Below, one piece after another: positions 8,246-16,446 of a stretch of DNA of 21,117 nucleotides. The notes beneath the pieces were generated by a model that had not been told where the DNA came from, made no database searches, and saw only the letters and a list, made by a program, of their open reading frames with translations. Both the position numbers and the translations under genes were made by a program. Position 1 is the stretch's first letter. Every line of letters starts with the position of its first letter. The stretch spans positions 1 to 21,117 of the forward strand of contig JASANZ010001873.1 of assembly GCA_030849805.1 (NCBI GenBank). The letters are read 5' to 3'. Source of the DNA: Sergeia podlipaevii. Lineage: Eukaryota > Euglenozoa > Kinetoplastea > Trypanosomatida > Trypanosomatidae.

Positions 8246-10594
8246 TCATACAACTGCCCGCTTCGATCCACAGAATGCGCAGAATTTGGCGTTTTCGTCA
8301 ATATGCTTCTGGCCGCACTCGACGCAAAAAGGAACGGGGCGGCATGCTCGCGGCTGCACCTCCTCCCCTCCCATGGATCGACGAAGAGCAACATTTGAAG
8401 TAACACTAGGAGCAGCTAAGCCGTTCTGCGCTCCTACTAGTTTAGATACATCAAGCAGCTCCTTGCCCAGTTTCGGCCCCGGGACAACGTTCATTTGACG
8501 AGTATTTGTGGAGGTAGTTGTATGAGCAGCAGTTCCTGCAGAAGAAGTAGCGTGACCACCACCTGACGGATGCTGGCTTGCGGTCTGTCGTGAATGAGCA
8601 GCAGCCACCTGAGATGCTGGCGCTGCACTTGCTATGGTTGATGTTTCCACTGCTGTGCGGGTCCGCACACCTCTAGCAGAGGCAGCCTCAAGCTGAGGCC
8701 GAGCTGGAGGTCCAGCGGTGAAACGTCCACGAGGCTCCTCTAACTTGGTGGCCGCCGCCTTCTCCTCCCGCTCGCGGCGCTCTCGCAGTACTTCTTGCCG
8801 TCTGCGTTCTGCCAGTTGCGTCGTCATTGGTATAGGCGTGTCAGAGTTGCGTGGACCTCGAGCTGCTGTCACCAGTTGTTTAGAACTGGCGATAGAGGCA
8901 TGAGTCGTGCCGAGCACAGCACGCTCCTGCGATGGGGTTGCACTCTTCCGATCTGTAGTGTTTTTCCGCTTGCGCTTTGGCGAAGAAGCAGCTGACTGCT
9001 TCACAGGGCGAGGGGTCGGCACTGCAGATCTGGAAGCAGAAGGACTGCTCATGGTGCGGACGAATGCGGAAAGGTTTGTGGCTCCAGGCGGGGATAATGG
9101 AGTCAAACCTGGGCGTTTAGCAGGCGTCTGTGATGACGTTTTCACAGGAACAGAGCGGCGCTTGCGTGCAGAAACTGTCGTGGGAGAAGAGCAAGCTCCA
9201 CTCTCCGGGACTGCGCGCAGAGCATTCGGGGCTGTCCACACCTGTAGCACGGAAGTGCCACTGGGAGGATCTGTAGCTTTTTTGACTCCACCCGGCGTCT
9301 TGGGGGAAACAGTCGTCGTGGTGACGGCAGCGGTGGTGGTAGTGGTGGTAAGGCTCTTGGTTGACGCTGAAACGGACGCATCCTTCGTGAGTGCAGAAGC
9401 AGTTGGGGCTGACGCCGGTTGCGTAAGCTGTGTGGATTGGATAGGCTCAGGTAGCTTAGAAACCTGACTTTGAAAGTTTGACAGACCCAGGGAGGCCGAG
9501 GCGAGCTCGGCTGTCTTCGGAGGTGCATTTTCTGCTAAGGCGTTGGCTTCGCCTGAGACACGGGTCTCTGGGTACGCAGAGAGCCTCTGTGATGCACGCT
9601 GTGACTCCTTGGCCACTCGTTGCTCCTGTGGATCAATGGAACCGACCTTGCCGGTCCTACCTGACACACTCTGCGCACTGAGGTCAACTTCTGCGAACGA
9701 TGGAGCGCTTATAGACAAGTCCGCTGCAGACAGGCTTAGCTGCATGTCTGGTGACTGGTCAGACATCCTCGGCACCGGGTTGGGTCGTTGTGTGTGAGGT
9801 GAAGGATCTGCATGGCGCTGCGGAGGAGGGTCCCTGATGTTCATCTCCGTACTCTCCCTTCCTGCATCTGCCGTCTTGCGGAACGTGGCCACGTTGAGTG
9901 CATACAGAGCTGCAGAGGGAGCGTGCTGAAGCTGTGGGGCTGCACGCATACCGCCATCGTCCAGCCCAGGATCCACCGAGGAGCCCGGCGAACTTGAGGC
10001 AGCCTGGCGCGCCGGTGAACAACCGCCGCCTCCAAAGCCTGACGAAGTGTCCCCTTCACGTCCTTCAGGCTCCAGCATGTGGCGCAACACAGGACTCATC
10101 CCCATCGCAACACGCCTGCGCATCACTGAATTGTAACGAGAGGGGGACGCGCGCATGTTTCCAGCATTAGCGCCGCCAGAGTTGGGATGATCTGTTGTGG
10201 AGGAAGCTCGCAACGCTGAGCCGTCTCGCCGCACACCTTCAAGCATGCGCTCCTTGTTCTCCCGCTGCATGCGCGAGAGGTCCGACAGCGTACGCTCCCA
10301 CTCCTGTTGCTTGCGCTCTCGCTCTTCAGCGTCAGCGGGACCATGGCGCCGCCTCATCGCAGAGCGTATGGAACTGGTTGTGCTTCTCTCAAACAAGGCG
10401 CTACTGTTCGCATTTCCTTCGTTAAATGCACCCATGGTAAGGCGGTCAGATACATCAACAGAGGCCGGAAGAGTGATATTGTCAGAGCCTGAGTATGCGC
10501 CATCTGTCCCAGTGCCTTCATAGGCACTAAATCCACTGTACGCGGGCACGCCGTCACTGCAAGGAGAAGCTCCGTGGTTTCTCTGATTGCTCAT
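8246..10594 (-). CDS. Large disordered protein with C-terminal zinc ribbon
   Basis: A 782-residue protein, mostly low-complexity Ser/Ala/Thr/Pro. A charged helix at 86-125 (EERERKQQEWERTLSDLSR) and another at 593-618 (ERRRQEVLRERREREEKAAA) could form coiled coils. A Thr-rich run sits at 415-428. Between 429 and 555 there are many Ser/Thr-Pro sites interspersed with basic clusters (RKRR near 477, KRKRK near 540), which suggests a phosphorylated, possibly nuclear protein. The last 30 residues form a zinc-ribbon: C757-x2-C760 and C772-x2-C775, with a CxxCG pattern in both knuckles. Such terminal ribbons often mediate protein or nucleic-acid contacts. I do not recognise an orthologue. The length and frame are clean, the start is ATG, and no frameshift is seen. 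Function is unknown; a scaffold is the most that composition suggests. Confidence 0.8.
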   Translation of the reverse strand: MSNQRNHGASPCSDGVPAYSGFSAYEGTGTDGAYSGSDNITLPASVDVSDRLTMGAFNEGNANSSALFERSTTSSIRSAMRRRHGPADAEERERKQQEWERTLSDLSRMQRENKERMLEGVRRDGSALRASSTTDHPNSGGANAGNMRASPSRYNSVMRRRVAMGMSPVLRHMLEPEGREGDTSSGFGGGGCSPARQAASSSPGSSVDPGLDDGGMRAAPQLQHAPSAALYALNVATFRKTADAGRESTEMNIRDPPPQRHADPSPHTQRPNPVPRMSDQSPDMQLSLSAADLSISAPSFAEVDLSAQSVSGRTGKVGSIDPQEQRVAKESQRASQRLSAYPETRVSGEANALAENAPPKTAELASASLGLSNFQSQVSKLPEPIQSTQLTQPASAPTASALTKDASVSASTKSLTTTTTTAAVTTTTVSPKTPGGVKKATDPPSGTSVLQVWTAPNALRAVPESGACSSPTTVSARKRRSVPVKTSSQTPAKRPGLTPLSPPGATNLSAFVRTMSSPSASRSAVPTPRPVKQSAASSPKRKRKNTTDRKSATPSQERAVLGTTHASIASSKQLVTAARGPRNSDTPIPMTTQLAERRRQEVLRERREREEKAAATKLEEPRGRFTAGPPARPQLEAASARGVRTRTAVETSTIASAAPASQVAAAHSRQTASQHPSGGGHATSSAGTAAHTTTSTNTRQMNVVPGPKLGKELLDVSKLVGAQNGLAAPSVTSNVALRRSMGGEEVQPRACRPVPFCVECGQKHIDENAKFCAFCGSKRAVV

Positions 10595-10619
10595 GTTAGC
10601 TTCTCCGCTTTATTGTCTT

Positions 10620-10742
10620 CTGTTAGGTAAAAACGCGTGGTGCTTCCTATATGATACAATTGTAACAACAGTATATCTATTTCTTTCCTTAATACTTAAT
10701 TTGTGTATGCTTGTGTGCGTGCGCTATTTTTAGAAAAAAAAT
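10620..10742 (-). promoter_or_regulatory. Two trans-splice acceptor candidates for the zinc-ribbon protein gene
   Basis: A U-run tract (10741-10731) precedes an AG at 10725-10724, for a leader of about 130 bases. Closer to the ATG, GTTTTTACCTAACAG ends at 10621-10620, for a leader of about 26 bases. I cannot tell which is used. Confidence 0.4.
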
Positions 10743-11280
10743 TCGCCTCCCAACTTCTGCTTCGTTGCTGCCCAAGATATATACGATGCTTTCTTCTCCT
10801 CTGCACTTTTCCCCTATGTGCCAATACGTATGTATATGTATGTATATACCTGTGTGATAAGTGGTAATACAATCTCTCTCACAAACTTTTATACGAGAAC
10901 AAGTTCCGTAGCTTACAAAAATCAACAAACAATAGCAACGTAGAAAAAAAAAAGTAAAAGAAAAAAAAACTCAACTAACGCGCAATGTATTTGCTTTATG
11001 TTCTTAGATGCAGTGTAACCCTCTTTAACACCAATATTTCCTTTAAACTCTTCAAAAATGCGCTTGAAAGCAATATCGCCAGATGTGTGCTTTTAAAAGA
11101 TATCCCAGCAAAAAAAAAAAGAAAACAGTCTAGGTATATAAATTTAATTGTATGTACGTTTCTTTAGTAAAGAGTTGTAAGGTACTCCTTTATTTTACTT
11201 CCTTCACAAAAAAAAAAAAAATGAGGAGAAAAATATGAAGCATTGCTACCCTTCCCTTCATGTTTGTGAGCAAGTCAATA

Positions 11281-11300
11281 ATGCTTTATATATAAAGCAT
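11281..11300. repeat. Perfect 20-base palindrome
   Basis: The stretch reads identically on both strands: ATGCTTTATA followed by its exact reverse complement. In RNA it could form a hairpin or dimerise. It lies in the 3' UTR region of ECH_2 copy A. Confidence 0.85.
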
Positions 11301-11420
11301 GTACTCCACTGCAAAGTGCTGAAGAACTACGCTTCTTTCTCTTTGTTACTGTCGTTGTAAAAGTGTTTGCGTTTTCTTTCCGTTTTATTGAGTCTGGCAA
11401 CGAGGATCATTAAATACTTA

Positions 11421-11447
11421 ATGGCACGCCATTGGCGAGCCCCAATG
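11421..11447. repeat. Paired short inverted repeats in a less AT-rich island
   Basis: ATGG/CCAT arms (11421-11432) overlap CATTGG/CCAATG arms with a six-base loop (11430-11447). The island is less AT-rich than the surrounding spacer. A hairpin in the 3' UTR is possible; the two stems are mutually exclusive. Confidence 0.6.
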
Positions 11448-11660
11448 CATCTGCTTGGCCATCTACTCTCACACCGCTTTCAAAAAAAAAAAAGTACTCA
11501 TGAGTAAGTGCATGAGGGATATAGATATAGTGTAAATAAATTTAGGTAGAGATATATATATAGAGAGAAGGGGGGGGAATAATAAGATCGATCGATTTTA
11601 TAGAAGAGCAAAAAAAAAAAAGAGACACAGTTAAGGGTGTTTAGAAATTCTGTACGTCGA

Positions 11661-12761
11661 CTATATAGGATAGGGCTTCACTGGGTCCCACTCAACCTGG
11701 TTAGGGTGAGAAGGCTTAAAGAAGGAATCAATGTATTCCGGCGTCACCTCCCTGATCGTCCTGAGGCTCCACTTCGGTGACTTATCTTTATCAATCAGCA
11801 GCGCACGCACACCCTCGGTAAAGTCCTTCCCCGCACATATCGCTTGCGCCACGCAGTACTCCTGCTTGAAGGCATCAATGGGTGTGGTCAGCTTAGCGCC
11901 TCTCTTCAGTAGCTCAAGTGCGAGACACAACGCAGTAGGAGAGAAGGCCCCAAAGCTATCACTCGCAAACTTCGCCCAGGCATCCGTGTCGGCTGCTGCA
12001 CGCGAGCCTGCAATAATTTCTTCGATTGTTGCGGAGTCCTTCAAAGCAAAGACGCGCTCCAAGAAGGGGAGATGAGCCTCAAGTGTGAAGGCAGGTAAGT
12101 CGCGAACGTGAAAGCTATCAAGAACATCCTTCACCTTGGTAGGGTCAGCGATGTTGCACAACGCCATCTCCAGCTCTGGCAGCTTGGCCGACGGCACGTA
12201 GTGTGTCGCAAGACCGGTGTGCACGAGGTCACTTCCCTTTATGCGTTGTCCAGTGAGACCCATAAACAGCCCAAGGCTAGGCACTGCCATGCGGGGCAGG
12301 AACCACGAGCCACTCACGTCAGGTATCATGCCAATCGCCGTCTCTGGCATTGAAAATATCGCGCGCTCTGTGGCGACCCTAAACTTCCCCGGCACCGACA
12401 CACCAACACCTCCGCCCATGACGAAACCGTTCCAGAGCGCCACATTAGGTGCCTTCATGGTTGCGAGGTGGTAATTGATCTGATACTCACGGTAAAAGAA
12501 TACCTGCTGGCAACCCTTTGGATTGTCAGATATGATGTTCACCACGTCTCCTCCAGCACAGAAGGCTTTGTCGCCAGCTCCCTTGAGTACGTAAATTGAC
12601 GTGTCTGGCGCAGGGGAGGAGATATAAAGACGATGAAGCTCTTCCACCATCTCCAGGTCCAGTGCGTTGAGAGCTTTAGGTTTATTGAGCGTCACGAGAC
12701 GGGCATGCGCAAAGTCTTTGCAGAGCACCTTCTCAAAGAGCAAAGCAGCACAGCGTTTCAT
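11661..12761 (-). CDS. 3-hydroxyisobutyryl-CoA hydrolase-like protein, copy A (ECH_2 family)
   Basis: A 366-residue crotonase-fold protein closer to canonical HIBCH than its upstream neighbour. Motifs: LNKPKALNALD (25-35), AFCAGGDVVNI (66-76), REYQINYHLATMKAP (91-105), the oxyanion segment FVMGGGVGVS (113-122), KFRVATE (126-132) and FSMPETAIGMIPDVSGSW (136-153). Glu140 and Asp148 occupy the catalytic positions of human HIBCH. The C-terminal KWSLRTIREVTPEYID matches the family's end region. The N-terminus (MKRCAALLF) is short and basic and could be the minimal mitochondrial signal common in trypanosomatids; HIBCH acts in valine catabolism in the matrix. Length is slightly below the human enzyme (about 386). 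The two copies are clearly paralogous but diverged well beyond recent duplication. Substrate specificity is inferred. Confidence 0.9.
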   Translation of the reverse strand: MKRCAALLFEKVLCKDFAHARLVTLNKPKALNALDLEMVEELHRLYISSPAPDTSIYVLKGAGDKAFCAGGDVVNIISDNPKGCQQVFFYREYQINYHLATMKAPNVALWNGFVMGGGVGVSVPGKFRVATERAIFSMPETAIGMIPDVSGSWFLPRMAVPSLGLFMGLTGQRIKGSDLVHTGLATHYVPSAKLPELEMALCNIADPTKVKDVLDSFHVRDLPAFTLEAHLPFLERVFALKDSATIEEIIAGSRAAADTDAWAKFASDSFGAFSPTALCLALELLKRGAKLTTPIDAFKQEYCVAQAICAGKDFTEGVRALLIDKDKSPKWSLRTIREVTPEYIDSFFKPSHPNQVEWDPVKPYPI

Positions 12762-12797
12762 CTCTTTTTCTTCTGTCGATATTTATTTTGTATTTTG

Positions 12798-12835
12798 CTT
12801 CAATAAAAAAATATATTTTAAAAAAATAGGAAAAC
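12798..12835 (-). promoter_or_regulatory. Trans-splice acceptor candidate for ECH_2 copy A
   Basis: Sense-strand U-runs (12835-12804) are followed by ATTGAAG, with the AG at 12799-12798. This gives a compact leader of about 36 bases with no upstream ATG. Confidence 0.6.
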
Positions 12836-13227
12836 CGTGCAAGAGCGCTTCTTGAATGCAAATGTATAGATTTGCTTTACTGAAATGCACACACAAAATG
12901 AAATGCGTTGGCGCGGCACGTAATGGGGGACCTCTGGGGATGAAAACTAATGAATAAACCAATAAAAATATTAAAAGAAAAGATGATAATTTTATCATGA
13001 ATGGGGACGACGACAGTTCTGGACAAAAGAGAAGGCAGCGCAGAGTCAAAATAGTAGCAATAATAAACAGCATGCATTGCAAGAGTAATGACATGAAGAA
13101 ACGCATCAGACATATCCCATAATAATAATAATCTACATTGCCTGTATTTCAACTGCTCGTCGGTAAACTGCTTTAAGCAAAAAGAAAATATATATCAATA
13201 AAGGAAAACACGCTTCAATCAACACAC

Positions 13228-13246
13228 AAAAAAAAAAAAAAAAAAA
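13228..13246. repeat. Homopolymer run of 19 A
   Basis: Nineteen consecutive A on the plus strand in the spacer between the ECH_2 genes, giving a U-run in the transcript. Comparable runs occur at 6772-6789 and 7364-7382. Confidence 0.9.
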
Positions 13247-13332
13247 TTCAAAAGAGGCGCAAAAAGTAAGATGTGTGTTTAGTCATTTCACATATCCATT
13301 TGCTGAGGGTCAAACAACAAAAAAAAAAATAG

Positions 13333-13364
13333 CAATAATCATAATCATCATCATAATCATCATA
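13333..13364. repeat. Degenerate ATC/ATA trinucleotide repeat
   Basis: Plus-strand units of AATC, ATC and ATA alternate over about 30 bases in the spacer between the two ECH_2 genes. Simple repeat in untranslated sequence. Confidence 0.7.
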
Positions 13365-13559
13365 AAGATGCATATATGCAAAGCAGTGCCATTCGAATTA
13401 CAAATAATGAACAGGCTAGCAATCCACTACACTGTGCCCGGTATCTAGACGGTTGCTCGGCAAGAACTGACCATCATCTTCATAGCAAAATTTTTTTGAA
13501 AAAAAAAGAATCACTTCATGCCTAACTCCCTTTCCCTTCTCAATACGAGCACACGTAGT

Positions 13560-14639
13560 TTACTCGGGGTTGGGATAGGTGGTTCTGTCTGTTGGGTCAA
13601 ACAATCTATCCACGGGGTTTAACGAGGCACGAATTTTAGAAATAGAAACGTCCTCAACAGACGCGACACTCCATTTAACGTCCTTCGTATTGGTCACCAT
13701 GCGAGCCTTGACACCAATGCGGAACTCATCTTCGAGCACATTACTTTGTATGACCTTGTAGTCCACTCTGAGAGCATCTGTCAAGGTGGTGTAGGATCGC
13801 TGCATCTTGTAGTTCTCGAGCGCCACGTACATCCCAGTAGGGGAGCAACTCCGCATTGTGTCGAGCGTCATGAGTGCAAAAGGCGACCCATCCGCCTTAA
13901 GCTTTGCCTCTATTTCAGGAATGGTAGTGCTGTCGGTGATAGCAAATGCCTTTGCAAGCGTGTCGAGACTCGGCGCCAGTGTAAACCGAGGAGGGGCTGC
14001 GACATACTTGCGAATGCAGCCCTCCACTTCTGCTGAGGAACGAGTCTCGCACAAGTCCGTAGCAAGGGCAGACAGAGCACTGGAAGGCACGTAGTGTGTC
14101 GCAATACCAGCATGAAAGCTGTCCGCTCCGCGCAGTGCATTGCCGGTGATGGCGAGATACGCCCCAAGACCCTTGATGGGGAGGCGAGAAAAGAGCCACG
14201 AGGTGCCAACGTCAGGCGCAGCGCCAATCTGCGTCTCGGGCATTGCAAATCGCGTAGTCTCGCAGGCAACACGAAACTTGCCATGGATAGAAACACCCAC
14301 ACCGCTGCCAAGTACATGTCCACCCCACAGCGATACCTGCGTGTTCTTCATTGTCCCCATGTGGTTGCACACTTGGTACTCACGCCAGTAGTACTCGTCG
14401 TTGTGGCCGTCACGGTTGGCGATGAGGGCAAGGATGTCGCCACCAGCGCAGAAGCTCTTGAGGTTGACGCCTTGCAATATATAGATGGCATCACGATTGC
14501 TGTGTGGAGCACTCACGTAGCCACGATATAGATCTCTCATCATGGGGAGAGTCATGGCGTTCAAGGCGTCAGGGTTGCAGAATGTAATGAGGCGAGCATT
14601 CGCATAGTCTTTGATTATGGCGCAGCTTTTCTGCTTCAT
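13560..14639 (-). CDS. 3-hydroxyisobutyryl-CoA hydrolase-like protein, copy B (ECH_2 family)
   Basis: A 359-residue crotonase-fold protein. I take the ATG at 14639; an in-frame TTG six bases upstream is not needed. Motifs in order: DALNAMT (24-30), FCAGGDI (63-69, the CoA/oxyanion-region motif), the second oxyanion segment HVLGSGVGVS (108-117), and FAMPETQIGAAPDVGTSW (131-148). Glu135 and Asp143 match the catalytic Glu/Asp pair known in human HIBCH (MPET and PDVG motifs). HIBCH hydrolyses 3-hydroxyisobutyryl-CoA in mitochondrial valine breakdown. Compared with its neighbour, this copy has GSG where the family has GGG, NPD for NKP, and a divergent C-terminal quarter. It may therefore have another substrate or lower activity. 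No obvious mitochondrial presequence and no C-terminal SKL-type signal are seen. It is a tandem paralogue of the next gene. Confidence 0.88.
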   Translation of the reverse strand: MKQKSCAIIKDYANARLITFCNPDALNAMTLPMMRDLYRGYVSAPHSNRDAIYILQGVNLKSFCAGGDILALIANRDGHNDEYYWREYQVCNHMGTMKNTQVSLWGGHVLGSGVGVSIHGKFRVACETTRFAMPETQIGAAPDVGTSWLFSRLPIKGLGAYLAITGNALRGADSFHAGIATHYVPSSALSALATDLCETRSSAEVEGCIRKYVAAPPRFTLAPSLDTLAKAFAITDSTTIPEIEAKLKADGSPFALMTLDTMRSCSPTGMYVALENYKMQRSYTTLTDALRVDYKVIQSNVLEDEFRIGVKARMVTNTKDVKWSVASVEDVSISKIRASLNPVDRLFDPTDRTTYPNPE

Positions 14640-14893
14640 TGTCAAAAGGACGATTTTTTTTCAGAAAGTCAAATATATATATAAAGTAGAAAACGATATT
14701 TCTTTTTTTACATACTCATAATCATAAAAACTGTAAAGATGTAACGTACTTGTTTCGATAAAACTTAAAGATGATTCTTAACGAGCGATGAAACCTAAAA
14801 GATAAATACTCAATGTTAGTAGTAGCTATTGTTGTTGCAGAAGGTTGAATTCGATAAAATTTAAGATAAAATACTGAAAAAAATTACTTCTAG

Positions 14894-14922
14894 CTACGGG
14901 TGAAAAAGAAAAGAAATAGGAG
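14894..14922 (-). promoter_or_regulatory. Trans-splice acceptor candidate for ECH_2 copy B
   Basis: The sense strand shows an excellent pyrimidine tract (CTCCTATTTCTTTTCTTTTT, 14922-14903) followed by CACCCGTAG, with the AG at 14895-14894. The predicted leader is about 255 bases, unusually long for this window, so a later AG may also be used. Confidence 0.55.
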
Positions 14923-15100
14923 TGCACGAAGTGCACCTATGTAAATAAATATGTTTGGCAGCTTAGAAGTAGATAAGAAGGAAAAAGTTGTAAATGGAAA
15001 AAGAGAGGACATACATTAACAAAAGAAAAAAGTCCATGATGAAGCTCTGTGAGTCGCAGCTAGGCACTCATCGTATACAAAGTTAGTTTTCTTTCAACTG

Positions 15101-15127
15101 TTTTTTTTTTATTATTATTATTACTAT
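15101..15127. repeat. T-run plus (ATT)n microsatellite
   Basis: A ten-base T-run is followed by tandem ATT units on the plus strand, in the 3' UTR region of the WRAP53-like gene. Simple sequence; no function inferred. Confidence 0.8.
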
Positions 15128-15168
15128 TTCCACTTATGAATATGCGCAAAGAACCATAAACGTTGCCA

Positions 15169-16446
15169 TCACACAGACACAACAGTCACATTAAGAGCGT
15201 CCACTTTTGATACACCAGCGCACAGTCCCTGAGCGTCGTCATCACTACCCTCGGCATCCTCCATCGCAGCACGCGGTCGCTTGGCGTGTCGAAAGCTTCG
15301 GCACAACTCAGGATAGGGGTTAACATCGTTGTCTTCGTCCTCACCCCCACTGCTGTTACCCATCACCGCGGCTTCGGTACATGGCGACTTGTTCTGCGCG
15401 CGGTACCTCTGCTGTCTCGTTGCATCAAATGAGAAAGTGCGTGCCCCGGTGACAGCTGCAACATGGCCGGCGTCGTCCAAGACAGCAAGACCACTCGTGC
15501 CACCCATTTCCCTATGCATCTGTTCATCGCATTGAATGCTATTGGCCCCACAGGTGGCAGTACCAGAGCAATTATTGAACACGAGAACACCCCCGGCAGA
15601 TGTAGCTGATACCAGGCGTGTAACACCACCATCCGATCCCTTAACGCTAAATCCAAACTCGCATGTCTGATGCGTTGACACCTCGCGCGCCAGATAGCAC
15701 AGCACTGAAGTTGCGCGGCGCATGTCCCAGCACGCAATGCGGCCATCGCCAACCCGACTCCCAGCGAACACAAGATGTGTACTCGTAGGATGTACTCGCA
15801 GGCAAGAGATACCGCTGCTGAGTCCCTGGAGAGAGGCCGCAACACAGCGCATGCGGTGGTCTACGGCATCGACGTGTCCTTGATTCATAAATCCGGCGAG
15901 AATCAGAGGAGCTGAAAAGGGGTTGCACGACTCTAAAGAGGCGACAATGCCGCGGGAGTTACGGGACGTGTACCGCCATACCGCCTGAGCACCTTCAGCG
16001 GCAACGTCATACAGGCGGACGTGATGAGAGTCCTCGAACCCACCGTAGCCACCCGCTATGAGGGAGTTCGACGCACCTGAGAGCCACGTCACTGCGTGCG
16101 GATGTGCAGGAGCATCACTGTCGTTGTGGGCCAAGTAGGACGCCCGCAGCTGCCCATCTTCCAGGTCCCACAGTTGCAGCGGCTGGCTGTTGCACGCAGT
16201 GAAAAAGGAAGCGTTGTCACTGCCTTGTTTAAACGGGCACCAAGCAATATCCATCGCAGGGAAGGGAAGGGCTACGCGAGGGGTGTCGTCAGCATCTGGC
16301 AGCATAGTTGTAGAAAGCGCCGTCGAGCCTGACAAATTGCACTCGAGCTGGGGGATGCATCCTCGGTCGCATGTTGCAAGCAGTTGCGTGCGGGCATCCG
16401 GGGCAGGAAAGAGGCGCCGGAGACAAAGTTTCTCTGCAACGCTCAT
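15169..16446 (-). CDS. WRAP53/TCAB1-like WD40 protein
   Basis: A 425-residue WD40 protein that resembles the WRAP53/TCAB1 family (telomerase Cajal body protein 1; Swt21 in yeast) along its length. Visible landmarks are MDIAWCP (65-71), PLQLWDLEDGQLRASYLAHN (89-108; the LRASY segment after a WD motif is typical of the family), GGYGGFEDSHHVRLYDV (132-148), SGISCLRVHP (211-220), DGRIACWDMRR (234-244), LAREVSTHQ (252-260) and the late GARTFSF (334-340). In animals the protein binds small Cajal-body RNAs and telomerase RNA and delivers them to nuclear bodies; human WRAP53 is about 548 residues. This version has a short N-terminus and a C-terminal acidic tail (367-408) around a basic KRPR nuclear-signal-like patch near 389. 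Binding of telomerase RNA or small nucleolar-type RNA here is inference from the family. Neighbouring genes say nothing about its role. Confidence 0.88.
   Translation of the reverse strand: MSVAEKLCLRRLFPAPDARTQLLATCDRGCIPQLECNLSGSTALSTTMLPDADDTPRVALPFPAMDIAWCPFKQGSDNASFFTACNSQPLQLWDLEDGQLRASYLAHNDSDAPAHPHAVTWLSGASNSLIAGGYGGFEDSHHVRLYDVAAEGAQAVWRYTSRNSRGIVASLESCNPFSAPLILAGFMNQGHVDAVDHRMRCVAASLQGLSSGISCLRVHPTSTHLVFAGSRVGDGRIACWDMRRATSVLCYLAREVSTHQTCEFGFSVKGSDGGVTRLVSATSAGGVLVFNNCSGTATCGANSIQCDEQMHREMGGTSGLAVLDDAGHVAAVTGARTFSFDATRQQRYRAQNKSPCTEAAVMGNSSGGEDEDNDVNPYPELCRSFRHAKRPRAAMEDAEGSDDDAQGLCAGVSKVDALNVTVVSV

Larger units (their letters stand above)
10595..11660 (-). other. Long intergenic spacer upstream of the zinc-ribbon protein gene
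   Basis: About 1,066 bases, AT-rich with many A-runs on the plus strand. It contains a perfect 20-base palindrome (11281-11300), a less AT-rich island with a hairpin (11421-11447), a GA/TA repeat near 11544-11576 and splice signals near 10620-10745. Open frames here start at TTG or run on the wrong strand and show no protein-like composition. Confidence 0.6.
12762..13559 (-). other. Intergenic spacer between the two ECH_2 genes
   Basis: About 798 bases. It includes a 19-base A-run (13228-13246), an ATC/ATA-rich degenerate repeat near 13333-13364, and a splice acceptor at 12798. Apparent minus-strand frames across 12783-13152 are hydrophobic, begin in odd contexts and lack family resemblance; I treat them as chance. 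Confidence 0.6.
14640..15168 (-). other. Intergenic spacer upstream of the second ECH_2 gene
   Basis: About 529 bases. It contains a T-run followed by ATT trinucleotide repeats on the plus strand (15101-15127), a strong splice acceptor at 14894, and otherwise AU-rich leader/3' UTR sequence. I see no further gene. Confidence 0.6.

Noticed and set aside
8907..9467. Plus-strand open frame of 186 codons.
   Set aside because: Antisense shadow of the low-complexity zinc-ribbon gene; the Val/Ala-rich composition mirrors Thr/Ser/Ala-rich codons on the other strand.
10689..10928. Minus-strand frame of 79 codons upstream of the zinc-ribbon gene.
   Set aside because: TTG start, composition of AT-rich spacer, overlaps a splice tract.
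12783..13152. Two overlapping hydrophobic minus-strand frames between the ECH_2 genes.
   Set aside because: Both are Phe/Leu-rich translations of U-rich spacer with no conserved motif, and one overruns the acceptor of ECH_2 copy A.
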